From: Microstegium vimineum
Lineage: Eukaryota; Streptophyta; Magnoliopsida; Poales; Poaceae
Assembly: GCA_022036555.1 (NCBI GenBank)
Contig: CM039140.1
Span: 3,251,943-3,315,942 of the forward strand
Reading direction: 5' to 3'
DNA: 64,000 nucleotides
Part shown: positions 30,790 to 42,619 of the stretch, one piece after another
Layout: each line of letters begins with the position of its first letter
Position numbering within the stretch: the stretch's first letter is position 1
Made by a program: the position numbers and the translations under genes
The notes under the pieces: model-generated
What the model was told of the DNA's origin: nothing
The model's database searches: none
Seen by the model: the letters and a program-made list of their open reading frames with translations, nothing else

Positions 30790-33182
30790 ATGCGCGGCCG
30801 CCGGCACCTCGCGGCGTCCCTATCCCGGGCCCTGACCCAGGCGCCCTCCCGATCCATCTCATCCACCCCGTCTCTACTCCAAACCCTCGACCCCTCAGTA
30901 CCATCGCCTCCCGCCGCGGAACAAGGGCGGCTCGCGGAGCTGCGGCAGCGGCTGCAGGCGGACGCGCCGTCGCTGGGTGACTTCGCGTACTCGGTGGAGG
31001 TGGGGACGCGGCAGCGCCCGCTGCCCAAGCCCAAGTGGATGAAGGAGACCGTGCCTGGCGGCGCCAAGTACGCGGCCATCAAGGCCAAGCTGCGGGAGCT
31101 GAAGCTGCACACCGTCTGCGAGGAGGCGCGGTGCCCCAACCTCGGCGAGTGCTGGTCCGGCGGCGAGACCGGCACCGCCACCGCCACAATTATGATCCTT
31201 GGGGATACCTGCACGCGCGGCTGCAGGTACGAGATTCGCCGTGCTCATTTTTCTGCTTGTTTGTGGTACCGTGGACGGATGCTTAGATGTTTAGTCTGTA
31301 CGGTCTGAGACCTTATTATTGTGTTACGCTCGGATTCAATATATTAGAAATTAGAATGTGCTATTCACTTGCTTCTGTATGGTAGACATTTAGACTAAAC
31401 GTGCTGTGGTTATCTTGATTCATGAGCTGTTTGAATTCATATGATCTGATTTTGCATCCTCATATGTTCAGAGGTTTCTTCTGGATATTTTAGGCACTTT
31501 TATACTTCTCTAGCTGTTGCCGTCGCAAGAATGTTCTCGATATCCAAATTTACAAACTCATGGATGCCACTGTGTAGTTTTTATCTAGTGATGGCGCGAT
31601 AAGAATGGATGCTTTTCTGTATGAAGCAATTATATATAAAACATGCTTATTCTATTGTGTATTTGTGTGTGTGATGTCCATTTTCGGGTACCTGCAGATT
31701 TTGTTGTTTAGGACACATAGTTTTAGCCGCTTCATCAATAGTTTTGTTTTATTTTGTTTTGTGTAAGCCTGCATGGCAAGGATGTTTGTTGTTTGTGATG
31801 TGGAATTCACATTTTGAAGAAATGAACTTAAGGCCCATAGTTGCTTATGAATTTGAGAAATTACTGATTTGCAGATTCTGTAATGTCAAGACATCTCGAA
31901 CACCCCCTCCACCAGACCCTAATGAGCCTTCCAATGTTGCTCAAGCTATTGCCTCATGGGGCCTTGAATATATAGTTATCACGAGTGTTGACCGGGACGA
32001 TTTACCTGATCAGGGCAGTGGCCACTTTGCTGAAACAGTACAGAAGTTAAAGGCTTTGAAACCAGAAATGCTTATTGAAGCACTCGGTAAGAGACATGTT
32101 CCTCACCGTATGCTTGGTTACTTGCATGTTAACATGGACTCGATCATCAGCACTGTCAAATTAGTGCATTAACCATTCCATACTTTGTACCCTTACTACT
32201 AATTTTGCAGTACCTGATTTCCGTGGAGATGCAAGCTGTGTAGAGAAGGTTGCAACTTCTGGATTGCATGTTTTTGCGCACAATATTGAAACTGTGGAAG
32301 AGCTTCAAAGAAATGTCCGAGACTACCGTGCAAATTTCAAACAATCTATAGATGTTCTGAAAATGGCAAAAGAGTATGCTCCTCCGGGTACCCTTACAAA
32401 GACATCAATAATGCTGGGTTGCGGGGAGACTCCAGATCAAGTTATTAGCACCATGGAAAAAGTGCGGGCTGCTGGTGTTGATGTTATAACATTTGGGCAG
32501 TACATGAGGCCATCGAAACGTCACATGCCTGTTTCTGAGTATGTTACGCCTGAAGCTTTCGAGAAGTATCGGGCCCTTGGTGTTGAAATGGTATGCCTAT
32601 CTTTCTCGAAGTGTCTTTAGCTTTTCACATTGTATGAGGCATTTGGAGGCAGCCACATTCCTTCAGTACGTCTTATACATGGCGCCTATTATCCACCAAA
32701 GTTCACAATATATACAAAATAAATATGATTCTCGATCCTGATGCCTCTTAGCTGATTATTAGCCATCATTGTCTGGCAATTTGGAATTCTTCAAAAATTA
32801 GAATCGTCAATAGAATGCCCGTTCCTTTTGTGATTCTACCTTAGTGATCCAAACTTAGTTGTGCTAGCAAAATGAAGCTCTAGAAACATTGATTTTCACC
32901 TATGCTGCAGCAATGATTCATTATCAGACTTGATTACTGTCATTGTTCTTATTGGTTCCCAGAATCTCTCCCATTGTTAATGAGCTTCAAGTGCACCGCA
33001 TTGCTCATATTTAGCTGGGGTGCTGACAAAACGACCCTGATCTTTGTTGTACATGGCAGGGTTTCCGCTATGTTGCATCTGGGCCAATGGTTCGATCTTC
33101 CTACAAGGCAGGTGAATTCTACATCAAAGCTATGATTGAAGCCGATCGAGCAAAGACAACCACTGCAGACTCAAGTGCATAA
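30790..33182 (+). CDS. LIP1: Lipoyl synthase, mitochondrial
   Basis: Four exons: 30790-31226, 31875-32086, 32211-32590 and 33060-33182; 383 residues. Radical-SAM enzyme that inserts two sulfurs into octanoyl groups on the lipoyl domains of pyruvate and oxoglutarate dehydrogenases and glycine cleavage H protein. Residues 1-35 ([20 protein letters not shown] and onward) form an Arg/Ser-rich mitochondrial presequence. The auxiliary cluster motif [12 protein letters not shown] is at 110-121 and the radical-SAM motif CTRGCRFC at 141-148; the second motif spans the exon 1/2 junction. [16 protein letters not shown] and [13 protein letters not shown] follow, and [12 protein letters not shown] near the end holds the conserved RSSY serine ligand. 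The frame is open 70 codons upstream, but the Met before RGRRHL is favoured because it yields the presequence. It lies about 1.6 kb after ERGIC3 on the same strand, with no functional tie. Confidence 0.96.
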
Positions 33183-34683
33183 TTGACTCAAGTATCCCCA
33201 TCCCTTTGACTTTGCTGTGCAGCAAATAAGCTACTCACTGCTTTGTAGTCAGAGAGACATGCCGATTTGCGTCATGATTGGAACAACACATTCATTTTTT
33301 TCTTGGTTATAGAATAACTCCGGCTGCTTTGTGCCATTCCCGTTCAGCCTTGCTCGCTTCGTCATCCATCTCAAGTTCAAAAATCAAAATTATCTGTTGT
33401 AATAGTATATTAGGTGATCGCCTTCTTATTTGTTCAAAAATCAAAATTAGGTGATCGCCTCCCTTTTGTTTTACCCGTACGGTACAGTGAGAATGTGAAT
33501 ACATGGGGGGCTTGTACCTTTTGTGTCATTGGTAGACCCGATCTGCTGGTGCTGTTGCGGATCATAAGTTCACAGAGACGGACGGAGCTTGGCAGGTACT
33601 AGTGCGGAAATCCTGAAACACTCTGCTCTGCTGTTCTAGCTGTGGCTGGGAGACAACTTGACCATCTTTTGCGTGGTCAACGGCTGAACATGGCAAAGCA
33701 AGACGCTGCCACTGGCTCGTACACGAATGATTGATGGATTGGGAGTACTATGGTTGATCACTCATCAGGAGAAAGGAGCTGACCAGTGCTGCAATAATGC
33801 AAGGAACATGTAGCGAAATGTGATGTTGCTCCTAATTGAACTTGTCGACACATCCCATTCAAGGGGAGGTGTGTGTAGTGTAGGCACACCCCACCATTTT
33901 GTCCGGCCACTGCAGGCAGTGGGTTTGGGTCAAGCGAGCACTAGCAAGAACGCTCGCTCTCATATATAACACCCACTTACTACTGGAGTTCTCTGAGCAG
34001 GCACGAATCAGCGATAAGAGCACGTTTAACAATATACCACAGTAACCTCGAGAGTGGGGAACTAACCGTAAAATAGGCACGCGTGAGCATCGGTCCGAGG
34101 TGTAATTCAACTAGCACAGCACCCGGCCCGTCCTCGTCCTCATCTGGCTATCCGAAACCCATGCAGATGTGCGTGCTGTTCCAATTTGCCCGTGCGTCGA
34201 TGGTGATCGCGCCAATACAGTATACACAAGCTGGACGAGGACGACCAATCAAATGAGAAGCAAACGCATGTGCTCAAGTAGTCAAGTGGAAGGAGGCGGA
34301 TGAAAAAAAAAGGTTATCGTGCGCCCCGGCTGCTGCTGCCGTCGTTCGAACCCACGTAATTAGCCGCGCCCACTAATTAAATTAACCATATCAATCAGCA
34401 GCAGCCTCGCCATTTGACGCGGACGCATCCTTATCTAGTTATCTGCCCATCGTCGGCTAATCGGCGCCGGCCACTAATCACTCTTGTGCGGTGCCTGCCT
34501 CCTCCTTTATGGCCAAGCCAAACCACCCTTGACACGCCCAAGGCCAACCCGGCCGGCCCCCACTTGAAAGCTGATGACTCGGCTGTCTAGATCGATAGAA
34601 TCCGTCGGCCGGTCCCTCGGGAAAGCGAGGGCCAATTTCCTTTCCACGAGCACAGAAGCACTGGCGACTGGCCTCCGCGGTCC
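33183..34683. other. Intergenic region after lipoyl synthase
   Basis: 3' flank of lipoyl synthase followed by unique-looking sequence. A small direct repeat (TCAAAAATCAAAATTA and GGTGATCGCCT, near 33376-33465) is the only structure noticed. No gene is supported. Confidence 0.4.
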
Positions 34684-34684
34684 G

Positions 34685-34692
34685 CCTATATA
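34685..34692 (+). promoter_or_regulatory. TATA box of the 34897 gene
   Basis: CTATATAT in a GC-rich context about 210 bp upstream of the start codon. Start of transcription would be near 34717, giving a 5' UTR of about 180 bp. Confidence 0.5.
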
Positions 34693-34896
34693 TCGGAGCG
34701 GAGCCTGCAGATGCAACTCCATCTGCACACAAAAAAACGAGCTCAGCCCAGCACGCCAAGCAGCCAACACGACGCACCTGAGGAGTCAACACTAGCTGGC
34801 TAGCTAGCTAGGACATACGACTAGTACCGCGTTCCTGCAGCTGCAGTCAACTAAACTTGCTGCAAGAAGAAGCGCAAGGTGTGCGTTAAGCCGTAA

Positions 34897-35538
34897 ATGG
34901 CAGGATTGAGGATGCAGCCGCCGAGCCTCGAGCTCGGCGTCAGGGTCGTCAGGGTGGATGGCCTGGACCTGGATCAGCTGGAGCGCGGCGGCAGCGTCTT
35001 CCTGAGGTACTACGTGCCGGCCGGGGACGGGCGGCGGCGGCTGCGCGTGGACACACGGGAGGTCCCGTGCGGCGACGACCTGCGCTGGGGCGAGCTCGCG
35101 CGCTTCGAGCGCTGGGGCGAACAGCAGCCCGCGGCCGCGGGGATCGCGTTCGAGCTGCGGTGGAGGCCGCGCCCGTCGTCGTCGCCCTTGTCGTCCGGGC
35201 GGCAGCTGGCGGCCGCGCTGCTGGGCGCTGCTGGAGCGCGGGTGAGGCCGCCGCCGTCGCGGGTGCTGGCGCGGGCCGACCTCCCGTGGGCCGACGTGTC
35301 GTCGCCGGCGGAGAGGTGGCTCGCGCTCTCGCCGGTCGGCCGTGAGCTGCGCGGGTGCAAGGCGCCTAAGCTGCTCGTCGAGGTCACGGCTGTCCACGGC
35401 GCCGTCGCGGTCGCCACGGAGAAGACACCCAGCGCCCGCGGCATCACCGGGTGCTGCCGTGCTGCCGAGCGCTGCGGCCAGTGCGGGTGGGTTGGGAGCG
35501 ATGAGGATATGTTCCTCGCAGCAACGTTCTGTCAGTAG
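34897..35538 (+). CDS. Unrecognised intronless plant protein, possibly C2-like
   Basis: 213 residues, very GC-rich (typical of grass single-exon genes), with an upstream TATA box. The N-terminal half LELGVRVVRVDGLDLDQLER and VFLRYYVPAGDGRRRLRVDT, followed by WGELARFERWGEQ, looks like alternating beta strands of a C2-type sandwich, and similar grass proteins exist as I recall. The middle is Pro/Arg/Ser-rich. The C-terminal part KAPKLLVEVTAVHGAVAVAT is another strand pair, then a Cys-rich tail with CCRAAERCGQCGWVGSDEDM. No signal peptide or membrane span. The antisense frame over the same DNA is a GC-codon shadow. Function unknown; real coding is likely given length, codon bias and promoter position. 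Confidence 0.7.
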   Translation: MAGLRMQPPSLELGVRVVRVDGLDLDQLERGGSVFLRYYVPAGDGRRRLRVDTREVPCGDDLRWGELARFERWGEQQPAAAGIAFELRWRPRPSSSPLSSGRQLAAALLGAAGARVRPPPSRVLARADLPWADVSSPAERWLALSPVGRELRGCKAPKLLVEVTAVHGAVAVATEKTPSARGITGCCRAAERCGQCGWVGSDEDMFLAATFCQ

Positions 35539-36749
35539 CACTAGCTAGGCCATCTCCTCGATTCGATTGTCAATTCTCCACAGCAAAATTAACAACTACT
35601 GTACTGTACTTCTTCAGATCGACACTCCCGTGTCAGGAATCAGGGTACATACATATATATGTAGAAAATTATTAAGTGTATAGCCCCTGCTCCGAGTTTT
35701 GAGAATTGAGATAATTGGTTCAATGGTTTGTGTCACTCGCGGCTGTACTCCCTCAATTCTAAATAATAAGAGTACGGCTAAAAAGACATATATAGCATGT
35801 TTCACCGTCTACAAATTGTTTAATGCATTGTTGGTATCCAAGATCACTCATGAACACTATTTTATATACCACTGTGTTGCTATTTGATTAGATACGGATC
35901 AAGCTTAAATAAAATGAGCATGATTACAATATTTTTAAAATCATCAATATAAATTATATAGACCTACAAAGGTCATAATAAACAAGACAGTGGATGGAAA
36001 ACTACTAGAGCCTCATGAGGTTATTAGTCTATACTTTATTGTATACTAGCAAATATACCCGTGTGTTGCAACGAGAATTAATTTTTTCTCTCTCGACTTT
36101 GATAATGTCGCCGCCTCGTGCATAGTCATACTAAGATTCACATATAAAAATATCTTACTTGTTTGATTATATATGCTTAGTCATGGATGCCAATGTGGTG
36201 TCCTTTTAATTTTGATTTGGAGCTCTTTTGTTTTCTTTTAGTACTGATGGCGTGAAATTTCTATTCTTATTATCCTATTCCTATCTGGATTAGAATTCCT
36301 TTTTATATTATTTGGAAGTCTCACGTGTTTCGTAATAGGAAATAGAATTTAGAGCTCTATTTGGATTACAATTAGAACTCATAGCTTTTAAGGTTAAATT
36401 AAGAAACTCTATTTGTAATCAAACTTTATACCGTGTTAGACAAGAACTAGTATAACTCGTATATGAGCACCGATTATATATATATAAATAAATTCCGGCG
36501 GAAGTAACTATCTATATATTATCCATTAGTTGGAGAGAGATAGACCTAAAAAGAATGGATGGACGAAAAAAAAAGAGTCTGAAATTTTGGCTCTTTATTA
36601 TTAGATATAGATATAGAGTTGGAATACGTTTATTTACTGATTTATTATTAGCAATAACCCTCTTCTTTTATCTCTTCATTATTCCTGGAACTCCTTTGTC
36701 CTCAGTTCCCAACTTACCGTTTAACTAATATGTGCTGATACATGCTTCC
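35539..36749. other. Intergenic, with one repeat-derived block
   Basis: 3' flank of the preceding gene, a lone Stowaway-like end (ACTCCCTCAATTCTAAATAA near 35747), then at about 36042-36620 a block that begins ACTAGCAAATATACCCGTGT-GTTGCAACG and closes with TTATTAGATATAGATATAG. That opening is a sequence I associate with a common grass non-autonomous repeat. The superfamily was not determined. Confidence 0.4.
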
Positions 36750-36751
36750 AG

Positions 36752-38260
36752 ATAGCTGCTGTTGAGGTCCCAGAGGAGTCCATGGGGTCCGTTGTTGAGC
36801 TTTTGAGGGAAAAGACATGGACAAAAGGTTGACATGGAAGCTAACGGGTTTGTGGCGTCATACTTTCATCAATTCATTGAATCGGTGACATGCTCGGTTA
36901 CAATCTGATAATATTTTGATATATGAAAATGGCTATAAGAGCTACTGCCAATATTGTTCTGATTTATCAGGCTTTAACTGGTTTCTTATAACAACCTGAG
37001 TCTGGTGCTTCAGTCTAGCACTTCCATCCTTGAATGGCATTTTTTTCTGTTATTTCCAACACATTATTTTTGTAACTACTAGTAATAAATAAGGGTGTAA
37101 AGGTAAGGTTCATAAGCCATGCGCCAATCTAAGTGAATACATTATGGGACTAAGAGTGAACTTAATTAAGTACTCTTAGCGTGATGTATATTTCGAACAA
37201 TTTTATTTGAGGGGAAAAAACTCAAACTTCAATGTGAACCTATCCAAATTAACAAAATCCAACATAATGGCCAATTTTCTGTGAGCTCAACAATGGTCAC
37301 TTCACAATTTATTTGGGGGTTGCGATGTCCTTAATTATGAATCATTTATCTTATCTGCTGACAGGTGTGCAACAGGTGAATTGCTCTAATTTATGAAAAA
37401 AAAATCAGTATTGAATTAGGAGGGGACTAAGGTAAGTTTAATTATTGACTTGGCTTGTATTAATCATATTATACTCCAGTCTTTTGTGTTCTGCTTCGTG
37501 ATATTGAGTCAATTGCCTTGATGAGAATCATTTTGAATGGTAGGCCGGAGGGAATTGAATAACATTGCTGAAATACAAGATTCCTACCAGAGGCCTCATT
37601 GAACTTCGGAATGCAATTCTTATAGCTTCTCGTGGCAGAGCTGAACTGAACAAAATCTTTGACAGCTATGGCCCATGAGCTAGGGATCTTAGCTCACGTG
37701 ATCAGGGAAGATCCTTGGTATGAATAAGTTTAAAATAAAAGCAGTGAGATTTTCTCTTAAATTTTCCCCAGCATCTGACCTCCAATAAAACGATATATGT
37801 TGCTCTTGAAGATGGAAGCACTAATGCACAAGAAAGAGGTATGTTATTTGTCCAATCAGGGCAGGATGTTTACAAAGGTCAAATTGTTGGTATCCATCAG
37901 AGACCTGGTGATTTAGCAATTAATGTGTGCAAGATAAAGGCCGCTACAAATGTTCGTTCCAACAAGGAAACAAATTATTTTCTCTCAGCGCTTGGCAGTT
38001 TGATGGTTTTCTTTTTTTCGTTCCTACCAGACCTGCAACTTTTAACTCTTGTATGATAAATTTATTTACTGTGACTCTGAGTTCTCTTTTGAAAAGCTTC
38101 TCAATTTAGCTACTGCAAAAATAAATGCTAAAGTTTTGGAACAAGAAAGAGTAGAGATCTTGGAATATATTCCAAGATTTTGGTGCTGAATTCTGTGTGT
38201 TTCATATTTTGCAGTGATTCTTGATGAACCTTTAAACTACAGTTTGGATGACAATCAGCT
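36752..38260 (+). pseudogene. TypA/BipA-like GTPase pseudogene (C-terminal part)
   Basis: Scattered collinear pieces of the C-terminal half of TypA, a translational GTPase family with chloroplast members. AAVEVPEESMGSVVELL (36753-36803) breaks into a frameshift and stop. YKIPTRGLIELRNAILIASR and FDSYGP follow (about 37570-37677), where a TGA replaces the Trp codon. Then NAQERGMLFVQSGQDVYKG with IVGIHQRPGDLAINVCKIKA (about 37824-37950) and VILDEPLNYSLDD (about 38215-38253). The GTP-binding domain is missing and the continuation after 38253 does not match the family. Intron-like gaps between pieces suggest a genomic fragment rather than a processed copy. Confidence 0.8.
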
Positions 38261-39038
38261 TCAGATAGGAGCTGCATGCTCCATTGCCAGGTCAGGTCTG
38301 ACGGCTGCTGGCGTCCCACACAAATCAGGCTATATTTTTGGTGGTCTAAAGACAAAAAACTAAAGGTTCCCAGATTGAGATATATGCTTATACAGCAATT
38401 TTGTGGTTATTAAAATCAGCTGATTAGTCTGCTGGAGTTGTATCTTTGCCGCCCATAAGGCACATGCACTGTTTCCACAGCAATCTCAGCTGTTACACAT
38501 ATATTTGTAGGTCATATATAGGTACTGTACATGATTCTTTGGGCCCTAGTAACTAGTAAGGACTGGATCAAAGCTTTTAGCAAATGGAGTATGCCACTGA
38601 CTCTTATTCATTTGTAATCAAATCAGTCTACAAGTTGCAACAAACTCATGGGCAATTATGAACTGAAGATTATAGGAAAGAACTTAACATTACATATATG
38701 AACCCATAGATTTAGGTACTATAATGGTTACATTAGTAGGTGGCTACAAAATAATAGAAACTGTTGCCCCATGCTTCTTGGCTACAAAATGATAGGGCGG
38801 CAAACTGAGTAATGGTTACATTAGTGGGTGGCTTTCCACCACTGAATAATAATCATCCTAGTCCTATCTACAAAAATCTGGTGGTGCAGTCTCCTGGCAC
38901 AACACCTCTCCTCGCTAAAAGCTACAGCCCCAAGTATATCTCCGAACACCTTCTTAACTGAGACTAGAAACTGTTGCTTCATGCTCCTTGGCTCCGAAAG
39001 ATTCCTGAGTTAGTTCTTGACCAGAAAGAACTCTTCTA
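38261..39038. other. Intergenic
   Basis: No gene seen. A repeated phrase (GGCTACAAAATxATAG and TAATGGTTACATTAGTxGGTGGCT, about 38720-38835) marks a small local duplication. Confidence 0.4.
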
Positions 39039-40183
39039 CTAACAGATCAACGAGCAGCCACCGCCCGGCGTTCCAGTGGCCATCATGTTGCCGAAGTCCG
39101 GTGCCGCACAGTTGGTCTGCACCTCGGCCAGTAATGACCTGCAGAAGTCATCGAGGTCTCCTGCCAACAAGCTAGCCTGGACCGCTGTAGCCATGGCGCC
39201 GGTGTTGGGCACCACCTTGCTGCTATGGACCCCTACTGCCATGGCGCCGTTGTTGGGCACCACCCTGCTGCTATGGACCCTGTTGCCATGGCGCGGGTGT
39301 TGGGCACCACCCTGCAGCTCTGGACCCCTATTGCCATGGCGCCATTGTTGGGCACCACACAGCTGTTCTGGACCCCTGTTGCCATGGCGTCGGTATTGGG
39401 CACTGCCCAGCTGCTCTGGACCTCTGTGGACTGCTCCTGCTCAAAACTGATATTGCTCTGCACATCAACCCCTATCGAGCTCCAGAACTCTAGTTCTGCA
39501 GCAGACAACATTGTAGATTGTTGTTGGACCATCAACTGCGGCGCCACGATGTCATGCTGCCCTGTAGTCGGCACCTGCGCCTCCAACCCGGGGTGGTATT
39601 GCTCTGACGCTGCGGACGGGAAGCCCTGAAAGTCGCTGCTGCCGGCAAGAAGAGGGCTCTGCCGGACTTGTTGGCCATCCGGCACGCGCATGCGCTTCCG
39701 GCCGTGGCCGCTGAAGGCAATGTGGCAGATCTTGACGAGCGACGGGCAGGGCGGCGCGGCGATGGAGTACTCGTGCATCACCCACCCCACGCTGCCGCTT
39801 TTCTTGCCTTTGTCCATGTGCAGGTTGAGGTTGCTGACGTGGATCCTGACCCTCTTCCCGTGGACGCGCAGGCACTTCTCGAGGCATTTCTGCATCTTCC
39901 ACGTCCCGACGCCGCCATAGCAGCCGCGGTCCTGGCGGGCGCCGGGTTTCTTCGCTTCGCTGCCGCGCACGATGAAGTAGGCCTCATCCTCGCTCTCCAC
40001 GCCGTGGCGCTCGAAGAGGTCCCAGGGCAGCGTGCTCCCCGCCGCGTCGTCCTCAATGATGGCCCCGGGGAATGGGTCCTGGCCACGGGCGCGCGGGAGA
40101 AGGTAGAACTCGACGAGCTCGCGCTTCTTAGGTCGGAACCTGTAGGTTGGTGGGGCTGGGATCTGCGCCGCCGCCAACGCCAT
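39039..40183 (-). CDS. Divergent NAC-domain transcription factor with 16-residue repeats, frameshifted
   Basis: Single exon from the ATG at 40181-40183. Residues 12-150 form a NAC domain: TYRFRPKKRELVEFYLLPRA (subdomain A), LPWDLFERHGVESEDEAYFIVRG (B/C), GTWKMQKC and GSVGWVMHEYSI (D). After SGHGRKRMRVPDGQQ comes a Gln/Ser-rich activation-type region, then 16-residue repeats of the type VQSSxVVPNxxAMATG, alternating VPNT and VPNN. At about 39280 one repeat has one base fewer than its sisters. The starting frame therefore ends at 39233 (316 residues), while the second frame continues with GAMAVGVHSSKVVPNTGAMA to 39039 (C-terminus DLDDFCRSLLAEVQT). Read through, about 381 residues. A genuine allele or a sequencing error are both possible. 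Confidence 0.8.
39185..39425. repeat. 48-bp coding minisatellite in NAC gene
   Basis: About five tandem copies of a 48-bp unit built on GCCATGGCGCCGxTGTTGGG and CACCxxxCTGCTxTGGACCCC. Each normal unit keeps the reading frame (16 codons); the unit around 39280 is 47 bp. Confidence 0.85.
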
Positions 40184-41500
40184 GGATGGGATGGGGTTTG
40201 CTTCTCCGACGGCCAGAGGCGGATCCAGGGGGCGTTTGGTAGAGATTCTACCGGGGGCGTGGTGGTGCTGAGACGTGAGCGGCGGCGTCGGATCACGGGC
40301 GGGCGGAGGAGCCGGTGGAGCGGTGGCGCTGGCGCGTCAGTGGCGGCGTCGGGTCGCGGAAACGCTGCGTTGGGAACTTGGGTTCGGACGCGACGAAAGC
40401 CGAGGAAATAAATAAAACTATTAATGCCCCGTATCCGTATCCGTATGGCACTAGGATGAAAGAGATACTACGGCGATTTGCTGGAGCCTGGAGATCTAAA
40501 GTATTGTGAGTTTTTTTTTAAAAAAAAGAAAGGATGAAAACGGACGGATGAAACGTATCGGAAGGTAAGGATTTTTCTGTAGATTCTAGTTTGGAAACTA
40601 ATTGAAAATGACAAAAAATCATATTTGACTAAATTTTAAAACATTATATCACAATATAGAAAATGGAAACGGTCAGATGCAGGATTTTTTAAAGTCCATT
40701 TTCATCCGTATTTGGCAGGCACATAGTAGCATCAAAGTTGTCTTTAGAAAATAATTTTATGAACAGGTGAAGTTAAATTGTTCTGAAAAAACTATTCGGT
40801 AAAATAACTTCATAAATAGTTGTTAGAGAAAAACGAGAGAGATGTAAAAAGTTAATTTTTCCCCAATTTTGAGATGCCCATCTCGTTATTTGCTAACCTT
40901 TGATTTCACCTAAGTTTGTGCAAGTTTGGCATAATTAAGTTGGATTAACAAGCAGTTGTCATAACGAATCAAAAAACCAGCTCGGCTTGGCTTGTTAGGC
41001 TCGTAAGACAGAAAAAAACATATGATATATGTATTTTTTTGAATTTTGAGAATAGTAATAATATAAAATTGTTTACTCATAAATCTTAAATCAAAGAAAA
41101 AATAACATGTATTAATAATATTATAGTACTACACTACATATATATTATCCATACTTTATATTATACATAATGTATCTATATCTATTATTAATTATCCATA
41201 ATATATTTAAAAACAAAATAAATTCATATAATCTCAAATTTATAAAGTTAAAGTCTAATTATTAACTAATTATAAAGTATAAAATATAAAGTTTTATAAA
41301 ACTAATAAAGTTTAGAGTCAATACTTTTGGCTCATTAGAATCATGAGCTGACTTATTAACTACACGAGCTATAGTGCTGACTCAGCTCGTTGAAAATTAT
41401 AAACAAGACGAGCCAAGCTGAGCCACTAACGAGGCGAGTTGAGCGAGCTACCAAGCTGCGAGCTTTTCGTCCAACCTTAGGCACAAACTTGAGTGGTCGT
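40184..41500. other. Upstream region of NAC gene and AT-rich spacer
   Basis: 40184-40430 is GC-rich and probably the NAC promoter and 5' UTR. 40500-41480 is AT-rich with no credible frame; 41330-41470 repeats GAGCTGA/GAGCGAG words (CGAGCCAAGCTGAGCC). Nothing else is supported. Confidence 0.4.
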
Positions 41501-41758
41501 CCCGTTTGATAGGGCTCCTACCGGCTCCAACTTATCTTATACATTCACTATTGATACATTGTTTGCATGAGCCCTTTTTCTCTCTTCTCTACTCTTCTCT
41601 TTTCTCAGAGAGCCGTGAAGCTTAAAAAACTGGTTTTTTCTGCTCCCACTAACTTTGTGAGAGAGGAGGAGAGGAGAGATAAAAATAACTCCGATAAACG
41701 TGTTTAAATAGTGAATGGGTCAGAAAAGTTAGAGCCGGTAGAAGTCCTGCCAAACGGG
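41501..41758. mobile_element. MITE with ~31-bp inverted ends
   Basis: Left end CCCGTTTGATAGGGCTCCTA-CCGGCTCCAAC; the right end on the minus strand reads CCCGTTTGGCAGGACTTCTA-CCGGCTCTAAC. A grass MITE of the CCCGTTTGxxAGG class, probably hAT- or PIF-derived. Confidence 0.75.
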
Positions 41759-42227
41759 GTTGAAGTACTTGTAACAAGCTAACGGCAGTATCCCAGTATA
41801 GTGAGTATGAGTATAATGTACTTGGAGTTCTTGTTCTAATAAATACTTGGTGGATGCAAGGGAGTTTAATAGGTATTTGCAATTCTGTAGTTTGCAAAAA
41901 AGCATGGTGTATGTTAAAAATGGAGTCCTCGTGACATTAAGTGATCCACATTCCATCTCAAACATAGGTTTTCATCTTACTACACAATCTAGAATAAAGT
42001 ACAATAAAATGATCCCATCTCAAGACTCCAATCATTTAGAGAGATGGTGCTGAAGGTGGGAGGAGCTTGGCCTAATAGGTCCTTGATTTTGTGGATTATT
42101 CGCATAACTCACAAAATTAAACCTATTTATCGGTTTAGGGACAAATCCATTTCCACACTAACCTGAGAGTATCTCTAAGAGTCTTTCTTAAACTCATTCT
42201 TTAGATCATTGTTTAGAGACATTTGCA

Positions 42228-42569
42228 GGGGATGTTTGGATCAAGGGCTAAAATTTAGTCTGTGTCACATCAAATGCTTCTATACTAATTAGGAGGATTA
42301 AACAAGAATTAATTTTAAAACTAATTGTAGAAGCCATGGGTAATTCATGAGACAAATTTTATAAGCCTAATTAGCCCATCATTAGCACTTGTTTACTGTA
42401 GCACTATATAGTCAAATCATGGACTAATTAATCTTAATAGATTCACCTCGCAAATTAGTCGTAATCTATACAATTAGTTTTGTAAATAGTATATATTTGA
42501 TACTCTAAATTAGTGTCAAATATTCAAGGTGATGGGGACTAACGTTTAGCCCTTGGTAACCAAACAAAT
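42228..42569. mobile_element. MITE (GGATGTTTGG...AGGGCTAAA class)
   Basis: Left GGGATGTTTGGATCAAGGGC; right, on the minus strand, ATTTGTTTGGTTACCAAGGGC, both continuing TAAA. This matches a very common grass element. It ends about 50 bp left of the gypsy insertion. Confidence 0.7.
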
Positions 42570-42619
42570 AGAAAAAATATGAAATATATTCACAGTTTAC
42601 GGTTCTTACAAATAGAAAT

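Noticed and set aside
34804..35541. Minus-strand open frame of 245 codons at the unknown intronless gene
   Set aside because: Low-complexity Arg/Pro/Ala translation and no promoter on that side; the plus strand has beta-strand-like composition and a TATA box.
36752..38260. Functional TypA/BipA gene
   Set aside because: Frameshift, in-frame stops and absence of the GTPase domain.
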